A stretch of 64,000 nt of DNA. Origin: Microbacterium yannicii PS01 (GTDB taxonomy: Bacteria > Actinomycetota > Actinomycetes > Actinomycetales > Microbacteriaceae). The position numbers and the translations under genes are program-made. The stretch's first letter is position 1; each line of letters begins with the position of its first letter. Where the stretch lies: NCBI RefSeq assembly GCF_000304335.1, contig NZ_CAJF01000010.1, forward strand, positions 62,001 through 126,000. The letters are read 5' to 3'. Of this stretch, positions 17,473 to 25,748 are shown one piece after another. The notes under the pieces are model-generated. The model was not told the DNA's origin, ran no database searches, and saw only the letters and a list, made by a program, of their open reading frames with translations.

Positions 17473-18528
17473 ATGGGAATCAGTGTTGTTGACCGGAAGC
17501 TGCTATGGGGACGGGCGGGCAACCGTTGTGCTTGGCCCGGCTGTGATCAAAGGCTTGGGGCTGATCTCCGCACACCGGAGTCGGCCTTGCTCCAGGAACA
17601 CGGCGCAGTCATCGGCGAAGAAGCGCACGTTCGTTCCTCCCGCCCAGACGGTCCACGACATGATCCGGAGTATCCGAGTGAGAAGCTGGACACCTACGAC
17701 AACCTCATACTTCTGTGCCCGACCCATCACACCACTATCGACAAAGAGAGTGGCGCCGCTTGGTCGATTGAGGAACTCCAGCGGATGAAAGCAGACCATG
17801 AACGGGCTATCGACGCGATGACCGGCGCCGCTGACCTAGTGACGAGGGACATCCAGGAGGTACTGGCGGCACAAGTCGCGCTCTGGGAAAGGCTTGCCCA
17901 TGTCGACGAATGGCAGAAGTTGACTGCGTGCCTCAATCAGGTGCATCCCTTCATTCGCAAGGACGTCGCGGATGATCTGTTCACGCTCAGCACATGGCTG
18001 CTCCAGCGGCGTTGGCCGTCGGGTTACGAGAGGATTGTCGCGGCTTTCGAGCAGTTCGGGAACGTGCTCGGTTGTCTCCTTCAGTTGGTTGGGCGCAATT
18101 TCGAGCCGCGCGAGGAACTGCTTGAACTGCCGCGCGGGCACAAGCGCATTGATTGGAACCCGTCTCTCTATACGGAATTGCTCACCGACTTCAACGTGAA
18201 GGCAAACGTCATTTGGCTGCTGACCATGGAGCTGACACGCGCGGCGAACCTCCTCATCACGGCGGTGGCGTCGGAACTCGACCCTCTCTATCGGATGGCT
18301 GAGGGTTATGTGCTCATGCAGGACGGCGACGCGATCTTCGGCTCCTCGGTCTCGCGCCTGGAATACGCGCCTACCGATATCCGGAGCCTGCCGAGGCCCT
18401 ATTCGCTGGCTGCACTGATGCAGCGGACGGCGAAGGAGCTTGGCGGGGGTGACCCCCGCCGCGAGCGCGACGTTGACCACTATGCAGTCAACGTCGCGGA
18501 GTGGTCTGAGCACACGCTAGAGACTTAG
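17473..18528 (+). CDS. HNH endonuclease with long helical C-terminus
   Basis: This 351-residue protein has an N-terminal HNH domain: RCAWPGC (Cys19, Cys24 zinc pair), EEAHV (His52), DNLILLCPTHHTTID (Asn77, Cys82, His85/86). The remaining 240 residues are mainly helical (AAFEQFGNVLGCLLQLVGR, then VIWLLTMELTRAANLLITAVASEL), with one or two segments hydrophobic enough to associate with membrane. ATG 17473 is preceded by GAGGG. It is divergent from the OLD nuclease with about 200 bases between the starts. Septu pairs an ATPase with an HNH protein (PtuB), but its ATPase lacks TOPRIM, so this pair is not a clear Septu. Confidence 0.82.
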   Translation: MGISVVDRKLLWGRAGNRCAWPGCDQRLGADLRTPESALLQEHGAVIGEEAHVRSSRPDGPRHDPEYPSEKLDTYDNLILLCPTHHTTIDKESGAAWSIEELQRMKADHERAIDAMTGAADLVTRDIQEVLAAQVALWERLAHVDEWQKLTACLNQVHPFIRKDVADDLFTLSTWLLQRRWPSGYERIVAAFEQFGNVLGCLLQLVGRNFEPREELLELPRGHKRIDWNPSLYTELLTDFNVKANVIWLLTMELTRAANLLITAVASELDPLYRMAEGYVLMQDGDAIFGSSVSRLEYAPTDIRSLPRPYSLAALMQRTAKELGGGDPRRERDVDHYAVNVAEWSEHTLET

Positions 18529-18722
18529 TACGATCCCTGAATGGGCCGATTCGCTGCCGTGACGACTCGTGGCCCGTTAACGGCCTTGTTTGCGACTACC
18601 GGTCCGAGATAGCCGGGATCGCCGGGATGCCGAGTCGTCCATCTCCGTCGGCTGCCGGGATGCAGGGCCGCTGGGCAGCGCTAGAGACGCGCGGGTGGCG
18701 CGATGCAGGCGGCTGTGTCTCC

Positions 18723-19406
18723 CTAAAGCGAGCGAATGAATCGGTCAATAATCAAGATCGCCTCCACTGCGGAGTCAGCTGATATCTCCTCGCCGTGCAC
18801 GGCTCTATTGGCCACGGACAGCGCGTACCTGAGGGGCGACGCTGACTCGGGCGAGATCGCGCCCTGTTTGGTCGCGACAGCGAGCATCTGGCCGGCGGCC
18901 ATGCGTCGCGTCGCAGTCACGGACGGATCCAGGCGGGATGCAAGTACAATCTCGAGCTCTCGCCTCATTCGTGCGAGCGCGTTCCACGATTCGCCCTCCG
19001 CGACGTCCCGCAGCGCCTTCTCACCGCTTTGTGAAAGTCGTTCGTCGCCCCACACAGCTTGATTGGGAACTCTGGCCTGGGCCGGCTCGGTGAGATTCTC
19101 CGAATCTCTCTCCGGCACCTCGCCGATGAACTCACGCGCGGCGTTGAACGCAGTCCGAAAACGTGTCCGCACTTCCTCGTGCCGGACATAGTTGGACATC
19201 GAAGTGCCGCCTAGGTCGCGAACGACCAGAGATCCCAGAGCATGGAGGTCGGTGGTTTCAACCACGTCACTCACACGCAAGGACTCGAGCATCCGCGCTT
19301 GCTCCCGGAAGGCTGCTGCCTGCGTGATGCTACGCGTTGCGGCGAGGACCACCGTGACCACGGACAACACCGTCCCAACCACGGCGAGTAGTGCTTCGAA
19401 ACTCAT
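18723..19406 (-). CDS. Membrane-anchored HEPN/DUF4145-like protein
   Basis: This 227-residue protein has one N-terminal transmembrane helix (LLAVVGTVLSVVTVVLAAT) followed by a soluble helical domain. The C-terminal part LRYALSVANRAVHGEEISADSAVEAILIID matches the N-R-x-V-H-G motif of DUF4145/HEPN-type domains, which in many defence systems are RNases. It overlaps the upstream two-helix membrane gene by 4 bases (ATGA), so the two are translationally coupled and probably form a complex at the membrane. The RNase role is inference. Confidence 0.65.
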   Translation of the reverse strand: MSFEALLAVVGTVLSVVTVVLAATRSITQAAAFREQARMLESLRVSDVVETTDLHALGSLVVRDLGGTSMSNYVRHEEVRTRFRTAFNAAREFIGEVPERDSENLTEPAQARVPNQAVWGDERLSQSGEKALRDVAEGESWNALARMRRELEIVLASRLDPSVTATRRMAAGQMLAVATKQGAISPESASPLRYALSVANRAVHGEEISADSAVEAILIIDRFIRSL

Positions 19407-19816
19407 CGCTCGCCCTCCTGGGAGCGGAATCGCCGAACGAATGCCCGGATCTCTACAAGTTCAGAAAGGAGAGCCTGGGCAGCTACGAACTCTGCGTGTA
19501 CGCGACGTGCAAACGAGAACGCAATCACGCCCGCGAGGATGAGGATTCCGGCGGTTACCCAAGAAGCGATCATCCACCCCCACTCAATCGATACATCAGG
19601 GTTTACCTGGATAAGCGGCACGAGCGTCGCAACCGCGACAGCGGAGCCTGCGCCGGCCAGCGCCTTCGCGGACGTGGTGATGTGTTCGTACTTCCACTGA
19701 TAGAGCGAAGTGAGCAACGAGTGCGCCTCATTTGTATCGACGATTGCGAGATCGATAAGGTCGCCGACTCGGACGGGCCGTCCGAGATAAGTTGCCACCC
19801 AAGCCTTGAATCCCAT
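19403..19816 (-). CDS. Two-helix membrane protein coupled to the HEPN-like gene
   Basis: This 137-residue protein has a soluble N-terminus (AWVATYLGRPVRVGDLIDLA), two transmembrane helices (ALAGAGSAVAVATLVPLIQV and WMIASWVTAGILILAGVIAFSF) and a charged C-terminal helix. It is translated first, and its stop overlaps the start of the HEPN-like gene. The layout of a paired helical hairpin with cytoplasmic helices resembles membrane effectors of abortive systems, but no known family is recognised. Confidence 0.6.
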   Translation of the reverse strand: MGFKAWVATYLGRPVRVGDLIDLAIVDTNEAHSLLTSLYQWKYEHITTSAKALAGAGSAVAVATLVPLIQVNPDVSIEWGWMIASWVTAGILILAGVIAFSFARRVHAEFVAAQALLSELVEIRAFVRRFRSQEGER

Positions 19817-20624
19817 GACATGAAGCTAGTGGATCGCTCACGTCGGGCGGGATTCATTTGCTGACACCACGACGACGGCCAGCGCGAACTTGACTAGATT
19901 TACGACCGAGAGCGCAAGCAAGATTTTCTATCAGGGTAGGCAGGACGGGCGCAACGGTTAATCAAACGGCAGGCCGATTTTCGCGACCTTGTCGTTACTG
20001 CTTCAACCTGGACCATGCGTGCCTCGTGCCGCGAAGGTCCCCAATGGGTCGGCACGTTGGCTGCTCCGTCTCAAGGACCTCACCGATCTACTCGACGCTC
20101 CGGGGTGGGAGGCATGACGTTGCGCCCAGACTCGCGTCCGCCGCACTCGTCAACCGCGGAGCGCTGGAGTGCTCGTCCTGGGGACCGTCGGCTGAATGGT
20201 CGGAAGGGATTGCGCGCCTACTTTTCGCTACCGGGCTCGGCCACATGATCGTTTTAATCGCCCCGCGCAGGGGCCGTCAAACTCCGCATTAGGTCCGCCG
20301 CCCACCTCCCGACACCTGACGGTCGCTCGGCCGACACTCTGACTCAGAAGAAGAGGGATCCAAAACCGGGCGCCGGCTCGAATCGAATCAGCTTCCGACC
20401 AATTGTGCGATCGGGACCGCCGAACGTGCAGATGGTTCTACGGGGTCTCTTCTCGTTTCGAAGTTCCGGTTGCTGCACGGGCGCGCCTGCGCGCCAACGG
20501 AGGGGCAGTGTGCGCTCAGGACGATCGGATTCTGTGACGCTCGCCGCGAGACAACCGAAACGTCGAAGCCGTTGACGTCAGGCTGGGCGGTCAGACCACA
20601 GCACCGTTCCCCGCGCCTATAGCT
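19817..20624. other. Gene-poor stretch inside the island
   Basis: I find no convincing gene in these 808 bases. Frames such as 20026-20292 on the plus strand lack a ribosome site and any recognisable motif, although the segment encoding CSSWGPSAEWSEGIARLLFA has protein-like composition and could be a decayed gene. Base composition is more AT-rich than in the flanking chromosome. Confidence 0.4.
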
Positions 20625-21305
20625 CTAGGGGGGGTCATCGCCCGGCGGGTGAGACAGCCTCTCAATAGGCCCGGCCGCGACGCGCCGCCACGGCTGTCCC
20701 ACCGAGTCGGCGAATTCTATGGAAGGTTGTAGCCCGAGAAGATGCTCCTCTGGTCGCCAGCCCGCTTTCCGCCATCCGTCGGGTAAAGGCACAACCGCCG
20801 CGACCTCCTTGCGCTCGCGTGGAAGCAGTGTCGTGGGATCGGTGCGGAATGGAGGGCCCTCAAAGAGGTCCTCATCAGCGTTGTGATCCTCGGCCCAGAA
20901 GGCAACTGGCCCGATGACCTCGTCGCTGTTGTTGTAAATCGCAAACCGGAAGAGCAGGGCATCGACCTTCAGCCGCCCATCTCGCCCGAGCACGTCCGGC
21001 GCGGCGACGATGGAGTGCTTGTACCGAAGACGCGATCCCGCACGACGCAGCAGCTTGCCCACGGCGACCGAGTAGACCTTCCGGGCCTGGGCCTCCGCAC
21101 GGACCTTGGCATCCGCCTCAAACGTTCTGCGTGCGCTGCGGGCTTGGTTGCGGCTGTAAATCGCAGAAGCGACGGCCGCGAGGAGCGCTAGGAAGGCAAC
21201 TAAGACCGTCGCCCACTCTGCCAAACTGCCGATCGAGACCGACCAGTCATCGTTTCGAAGCGGTAGTAGAGCCACTGCCACAGACACCGGACCAGGATGG
21301 CACAT
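20625..21305 (-). CDS. Single-pass membrane hypothetical protein
   Basis: This protein of about 226 residues has one transmembrane helix near the N-terminus (WATVLVAFLALLAAVASAIY), a short coiled-coil stretch (SRNQARSARRTFEADAKVRAE) and a C-terminal beta-rich domain containing FAIYNNSDEVIGPVAFWAED. The domain resembles the extracytosolic or cytosolic beta-sandwich attached to single helices in many islands, with no enzymatic motif. The exact start is uncertain because several GTG codons follow the ATG. Confidence 0.55.
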   Translation of the reverse strand: MCHPGPVSVAVALLPLRNDDWSVSIGSLAEWATVLVAFLALLAAVASAIYSRNQARSARRTFEADAKVRAEAQARKVYSVAVGKLLRRAGSRLRYKHSIVAAPDVLGRDGRLKVDALLFRFAIYNNSDEVIGPVAFWAEDHNADEDLFEGPPFRTDPTTLLPRERKEVAAVVPLPDGWRKAGWRPEEHLLGLQPSIEFADSVGQPWRRVAAGPIERLSHPPGDDPP

Positions 21306-21442
21306 CGAAGTCCGCGGGTGCGCGCAATACCAGCATGGTGGGGATCACTTGCTTCTCGGTGGCAACAGCCCGTTCGGAGTTCGGATCCTTAAGGAATTGT
21401 TGGACGGCCCCGCCTTGGCGGCCACCTCGGGGCGGTAGCGCT

Positions 21443-22288
21443 TCAGGTCCAGGAATGTTTCCGCAGGTCGCGGATCACCAACTCCGGTGGCTTCGGGGGA
21501 TCCGAGAGCCCGCCTGTGCTGCTTCGACCGTCCACGAATCGTCGACGGAGGTTGCGGAGCCACAACTGCTCGTCTGAAGTCTCGAGCCTCCGAGCGGCGT
21601 GCATCATGCGCTGGTGGTGAATCGGGAAATCACGCTCGAACGCCTGATATGTGACAAGTGCATCGAAATAGCACTTCCAGAAGTGTTCGAGCAGGTTCGC
21701 CAGAATCGTAACGCGGAACAACGATATGCGGTCGAGGTCTGCCGTCCTCGCTACATTAATGCCATCGGTAGAGCGCGCCAGTGCCGTTGTCCACTCACCA
21801 TGTGCCAGTGAGTTTCGTGTATCGATTAGCGGATTGAGATGGTCACGTGCCACTCGAAGTAGGTCAAAGTAGCGGGCCCGGTCCGATGGCGGGAGCCTAC
21901 GCGGAATGTCCTTGACACCCAGCTGAACACTTGGCTCTCGCCGCGCAAGACGGTCTGCCAGCGCAATCTTGAGGAGCAACTGCCACCTGGCGGAGAGCCC
22001 GCCGCGTAGTGCATCCTCGCGCTGCTGAGTGGTCAGCCGGGAGTGAGGGTGCCAGGTCAGCCATGCGAGGCGCGCCTCGTACTGGGCAGCGAGGAGGAGA
22101 TGCGCAACGCGCGAGGAAGTGGTCATTGCCACTTCGGCAGAGCCGGAGCGACCACCCTCTAGCCGTCCGAGCGGGCTGCGGGCAGCTTGCGCCTTCGCAT
22201 ATAGCAAGGTGTGGCGCAGGGCGGCGCTCCCCGTCCGAACGTTTTCATCGATTGCAGCGAATAGATCCAGCGTCTCTTGATTGTCCAT
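21443..22288 (-). CDS. HEPN-motif helical protein
   Basis: This 281-residue all-helical protein contains DTRNSLAHGEWT. That fits the R-x4-H (RNSLAH) catalytic motif of HEPN RNases, set within a long helix pair as in MAE_28990/MAE_18760-type HEPN proteins. ATG 22288 is preceded by GGAGAG, which decides the start over one 48 bases upstream. It starts about 50 bases after a tRNA-like sequence on the same strand and may be co-transcribed with it. The likely role is an RNA-targeting toxin or defence effector. No obvious MNT antitoxin partner is adjacent. Confidence 0.6.
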   Translation of the reverse strand: MDNQETLDLFAAIDENVRTGSAALRHTLLYAKAQAARSPLGRLEGGRSGSAEVAMTTSSRVAHLLLAAQYEARLAWLTWHPHSRLTTQQREDALRGGLSARWQLLLKIALADRLARREPSVQLGVKDIPRRLPPSDRARYFDLLRVARDHLNPLIDTRNSLAHGEWTTALARSTDGINVARTADLDRISLFRVTILANLLEHFWKCYFDALVTYQAFERDFPIHHQRMMHAARRLETSDEQLWLRNLRRRFVDGRSSTGGLSDPPKPPELVIRDLRKHSWT

Positions 22289-22339
22289 CGTTAGCTCTCT
22301 CCAATACCGGCGCAAGATGCGGCTTGTGATCCGCATCCT

Positions 22340-22451
22340 CCGCCGGTACGGGAGTCGAACCCGAAAACTCTCGAGTCACCAGAATAGGCGCGCACCGCAC
22401 GTCCGCAGCGCCTCTCCTCGTCAAGTGTGTTTCCCATTACACCAACCGGCC
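22340..22451 (-). ncRNA. tRNA-like RNA with inserted hairpin
   Basis: On the minus strand, GCCGGT at the 5' end pairs with ACCGGC at the 3' end. GTGT-AATGGGAA-ACAC forms a D-arm with the conserved GG. ACTC-GA-GAGT forms a class II-like variable arm. CGGG-TTCGACT-CCCG forms a T-arm with a consensus TTCRANY loop. The middle is abnormal: in place of a 17-base anticodon arm there are about 50 bases containing an AGGCGC/GCGCCT stem with a 16-base loop. No CCA is encoded. It is not a normal decoding tRNA; it may be a decayed tRNA, a tRNA mimic or a mobile-element allo-tRNA-like RNA. Confidence 0.5.
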
Positions 22452-22711
22452 GCATCGGGTTGCCCCGCTGATTCCGCGAGGCTATCACCTACGTGAACTT
22501 CGAATACCACATCCACGACAGCTAGGACGCGCTACCGCGCAAGACGCCACTGCCCGGGCCGGACCATCAGCTTCTTGTCCGGGTGCACGGAGGCCGGTCC
22601 CTCAGGGCAACAAGCGAGGAGATTCTGTAGCCCAGGCCGAAACCCCGCGGTGATCGCGCACGAATAAGCCGCCCGAGCGTCTTCTCCTGAGCGCCCGCCA
22701 ATCAAGCGCGT

Positions 22712-25450
22712 CTACATCCCCATCCGGCGCTCCGCACTCGGCGTCATACCCACCTGCCCCGTCGCCATCGCCGCCTCGCGGTTCCGCGCCGCGCGACGCA
22801 CTTCGGCTTGGGCCGCGCGCACAGCATCCTGCATAGTCAACTCCGGAGTGCCGCGCTGCATCGACTCGGCAAGGCACTCGCGGGCCGCGGCATCCGTCCG
22901 CGCCACGACGATCGCGACGTTATGCACCCGCCCTCGCGTGAGGCCAACATAGAGCCCTGCGGCATCCACATCCGGCCCGACGACCGACGCATCGGCGGTG
23001 TCGCCCTGCACCCCGTGCACCGTGGACGCGTAGGCGAGCTGCAAATGGTCCCGCGCGTACTCAGTGGACACTCGCCGCACCTCGCCGCTGTCGCTCACGG
23101 AGACAAGAGACAGGTACTCGTCGCGGATGCCACGCACGATCCACTGCGCGCGATTCTCGACGCCCGTGAGCCGGTCGTTGCGGCGGGTCTGGACGGTGTC
23201 GCCGGCGAGGATGCGCTGCTGCCCCATGCCCCACGCGACGACGCGGACGTCAAGCTCGCCCTGATCCACTCGCCGCTGCTGGACGGCGTCGTTGATCGCA
23301 TCCGCCTCAGCATTCGTGCCGGACACTAGCGTCACCCGCTTGCCTCGCGCGTGCCACTCGAAGTACGCGTCGATCATCCGCTCACGCGCTGCGTCGTGAT
23401 GATCGACCCGGTCGACGTGACCGTGTTCGACAAGCTCGCCCGCAACCACCAGCGCGCGCTCGCGACCACCCGCATCCCGGAGCCGCAGTGTGAGCGCCGC
23501 GTAGTCGGGATCGCGGAACCGGTGCACCGTGTCGAGCTCGACTGCAGCGTTCGCGTGCCGAATCGCAGAACCCATCGCACCCGCGTGTCCGACCGGCAAC
23601 GCCTGATGCGTGTCACCCACGAATGCCAGCCCGACACCCTGCTCGATCGCGAGCTCGACGAGGACGTTCGCCGTCTGTAGGTCGACCATGCCGGCTTCGT
23701 CGACGACGATACGGTCGCGAGAACGCAACACGTACTGAGTCGGCCCGCTGTACACGGCGCCCGTGCTGGGATCGATATCTCCCACTCGAAGCCTGCTCCA
23801 CACCTTCGCGCCGGCCTCGTCGGTGCCCCACCGGTAGCCATGGTCCGAAACCAAGGCATGAATACTGGATGCCGCGGCCCCGACCTCGCGAGACGCTACC
23901 GACGCGGCCTTGCGCGTAGGAGCAACGACGAGCATCCGCCGCCGTTGCGACGCGAGCGCCCCGCACGCAGCGCGCAGTATCGTCGTCTTGCCCGCGCCAG
24001 CGGGGCCGGCCACCGTCACGAGCCCGTCCGTGCCGGCGATGGCGCACGCAGCAACGCACTGCGACGCATCCAGTGTCGACAAATCGTCGTCCGGTGCGAG
24101 CCGGTGCAACTCGACCGGCAACAGTGAGCGCCCCGGTTGGGCGAGTACGTCCAGGCGGCTGGCGAGACGCACCTTGGCGCGTACGGTCTCGGTCGCCATG
24201 AACGCCTTGACGTGCGCCGGCGGCTCCGCGACGAGCCGATAGACGGAACGCCTGGCACGGTCCGTGATCTCGGCGATCACGCCATCGAGCCGGTCGCGTT
24301 CCGCAACGACGCCCGTGCGCGAGAGCGCGCGTATTGCGCCTGCGCGGATGTCGAAGATGCTGAACCGTCCGCCGCATGATGTGGACCGTTCGTCTGCATC
24401 GACGACCGCCATTGCAGCGAGCAGATCCAGGTCGATTGCCTGTGGGTCTGTTGCAACGACGGGAGTGGATGCGCGCGGGGCGGTCAGACTCGGATCGATC
24501 GCACCAATCTGGTCGCGGACGAGCGCCTCCCAAGACAGCTCATCGAGATGCGTCGGCTTGTTCGGACGCGACACCGCCCACGCGCGCCGATCGATTTGCT
24601 GCAGCACCTCCGCGCTCGGCGCGGATCCTCCGTGCGCGGCCGACCACTCCGCGATGAGCCGCGCACGGTTGCCTTCGATCTGCTCCGACCGACGCGAGAC
24701 GGGTCGGACGGCGCCGGCGAGTTCGGCGATCTCCCCAGTGTCGTCAAGCGCGTATCCGTGCCGGGCGAGCGCGGCGATCCAGGCGGGATCGGTGCGGGCG
24801 GCGAGCTCGCCCTCGGCGTTGACGACGGTGTGCAGCTTCATCGCTACGCGAGAGTCGAGGTTCGACCACTTGCCGTCCGCGCCGAGCACCTTGATGTTCA
24901 GCCAGAGGTGACGGTGGATGTGCGGGTCGAGCGCGCGCGAGCGCCGATGCTGCAGCTCGACGACCTCGATGCGGGTGACCTCCTCGCGGATGAGCCCGCC
25001 GTGCCCGCGCCGAGCGTTGAGCTCCGTCTGCCATGTGAGCAGGATGCGGTCGCGCAGCCGGTCCTGGAGCGCTTCGAACTCGCTGGCGAGCTCGGGATGC
25101 AGCAGCGCGGCGATGCTGTACGACTTCGGGTGATTGAGTGTCCCGTCGAGCAGCAGGTCGGCGTCGGGGCTTAGCCGCTGATGGCCGCGTTGTTCTCCGG
25201 TGACCGGGTCGTGTCCCGTGAGCCAGACTCGAAGGCCGCCGGCGGTGAGCTCGTCGCTGCCGATCCTGCCGCTCGCGACGATGAAGCGTGAGACCATCGA
25301 ATTGGATGCCGCAGCATACGCCTCGAGCGCGTCAACGCTGGGGGAGTGCTGCAGGTGAGCATCGCAGATGCCCTCGAGCGCGTAGCCGATCGCCTGTCGA
25401 ACCCCTCGGGATTCGACACCTCGCTTCCATCGCTCGAGGCCTCCGCGCAT
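22712..25450 (-). CDS. MobF-family relaxase with RecD-like helicase domain
   Basis: This 912-residue protein has an N-terminal TrwC/TraI relaxase domain with the metal-binding histidine cluster DPHIHRHLWLN near residue 175. It also has a superfamily 1 helicase: Walker A GPAGAGKTT, APTRKAASVA, RIVVDEAGMVD, VGDTHQALPVG, and a C-terminal motif near YASTVHGVQGDTAD. It would nick the element's oriT and unwind DNA for conjugative transfer. No coupling or secretion genes are present, so the element should depend on a helper. The nicking Tyr near the N-terminus cannot be assigned with certainty. Confidence 0.85.
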   Translation of the reverse strand: MRGGLERWKRGVESRGVRQAIGYALEGICDAHLQHSPSVDALEAYAAASNSMVSRFIVASGRIGSDELTAGGLRVWLTGHDPVTGEQRGHQRLSPDADLLLDGTLNHPKSYSIAALLHPELASEFEALQDRLRDRILLTWQTELNARRGHGGLIREEVTRIEVVELQHRRSRALDPHIHRHLWLNIKVLGADGKWSNLDSRVAMKLHTVVNAEGELAARTDPAWIAALARHGYALDDTGEIAELAGAVRPVSRRSEQIEGNRARLIAEWSAAHGGSAPSAEVLQQIDRRAWAVSRPNKPTHLDELSWEALVRDQIGAIDPSLTAPRASTPVVATDPQAIDLDLLAAMAVVDADERSTSCGGRFSIFDIRAGAIRALSRTGVVAERDRLDGVIAEITDRARRSVYRLVAEPPAHVKAFMATETVRAKVRLASRLDVLAQPGRSLLPVELHRLAPDDDLSTLDASQCVAACAIAGTDGLVTVAGPAGAGKTTILRAACGALASQRRRMLVVAPTRKAASVASREVGAAASSIHALVSDHGYRWGTDEAGAKVWSRLRVGDIDPSTGAVYSGPTQYVLRSRDRIVVDEAGMVDLQTANVLVELAIEQGVGLAFVGDTHQALPVGHAGAMGSAIRHANAAVELDTVHRFRDPDYAALTLRLRDAGGRERALVVAGELVEHGHVDRVDHHDAARERMIDAYFEWHARGKRVTLVSGTNAEADAINDAVQQRRVDQGELDVRVVAWGMGQQRILAGDTVQTRRNDRLTGVENRAQWIVRGIRDEYLSLVSVSDSGEVRRVSTEYARDHLQLAYASTVHGVQGDTADASVVGPDVDAAGLYVGLTRGRVHNVAIVVARTDAAARECLAESMQRGTPELTMQDAVRAAQAEVRRAARNREAAMATGQVGMTPSAERRMGM

Positions 25451-25499
25451 GCCGCCAGGATAGGGTGCGTTTTGCCTTTTATCCAGGCATTTTCCCGGT

Positions 25500-25610
25500 G
25501 TGCAGGTACGTGTAGGGGAGTGCTTCTAAAGGGTGTAGGTCACCCTGGGTGCCTGCGTGCATCGATCTTGCATCGTGCTTGTCAGGTGGGAGTTGTCGTG
25601 GTCGCACATC
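25500..25610. other. Candidate oriT region upstream of the relaxase gene
   Basis: The 298-base gap between the relaxase start and the next gene holds GGGTG-TAGGT-CACCC at about 25529-25543, followed by TGCATCGATCTTGCATCG, a 7-bp direct repeat with 4-base spacing, at about 25558-25575. Inverted and direct repeats next to a relaxase gene are typical of oriT. No nic site can be recognised by eye, so this is only a location guess. Confidence 0.25.
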
Positions 25611-25748
25611 GAACGGGTGTCGAGTCGCTCCGTCCGTATGTAGATCTGGCCAGCTCGGTTGCGAATTACCCCTCGGACTGGGGCGGACGTTTTGGGAGCG
25701 GCTCGGCGAAGCTCTGCACAGCGGCCTGCTGTACGAGCCGGCGTAGGT

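Noticed and set aside
20015..20292. Two overlapping plus-strand frames in the gap after the HEPN pair
   Set aside because: There is no ribosome site, motif or conserved neighbour. At most they are decayed sequence.
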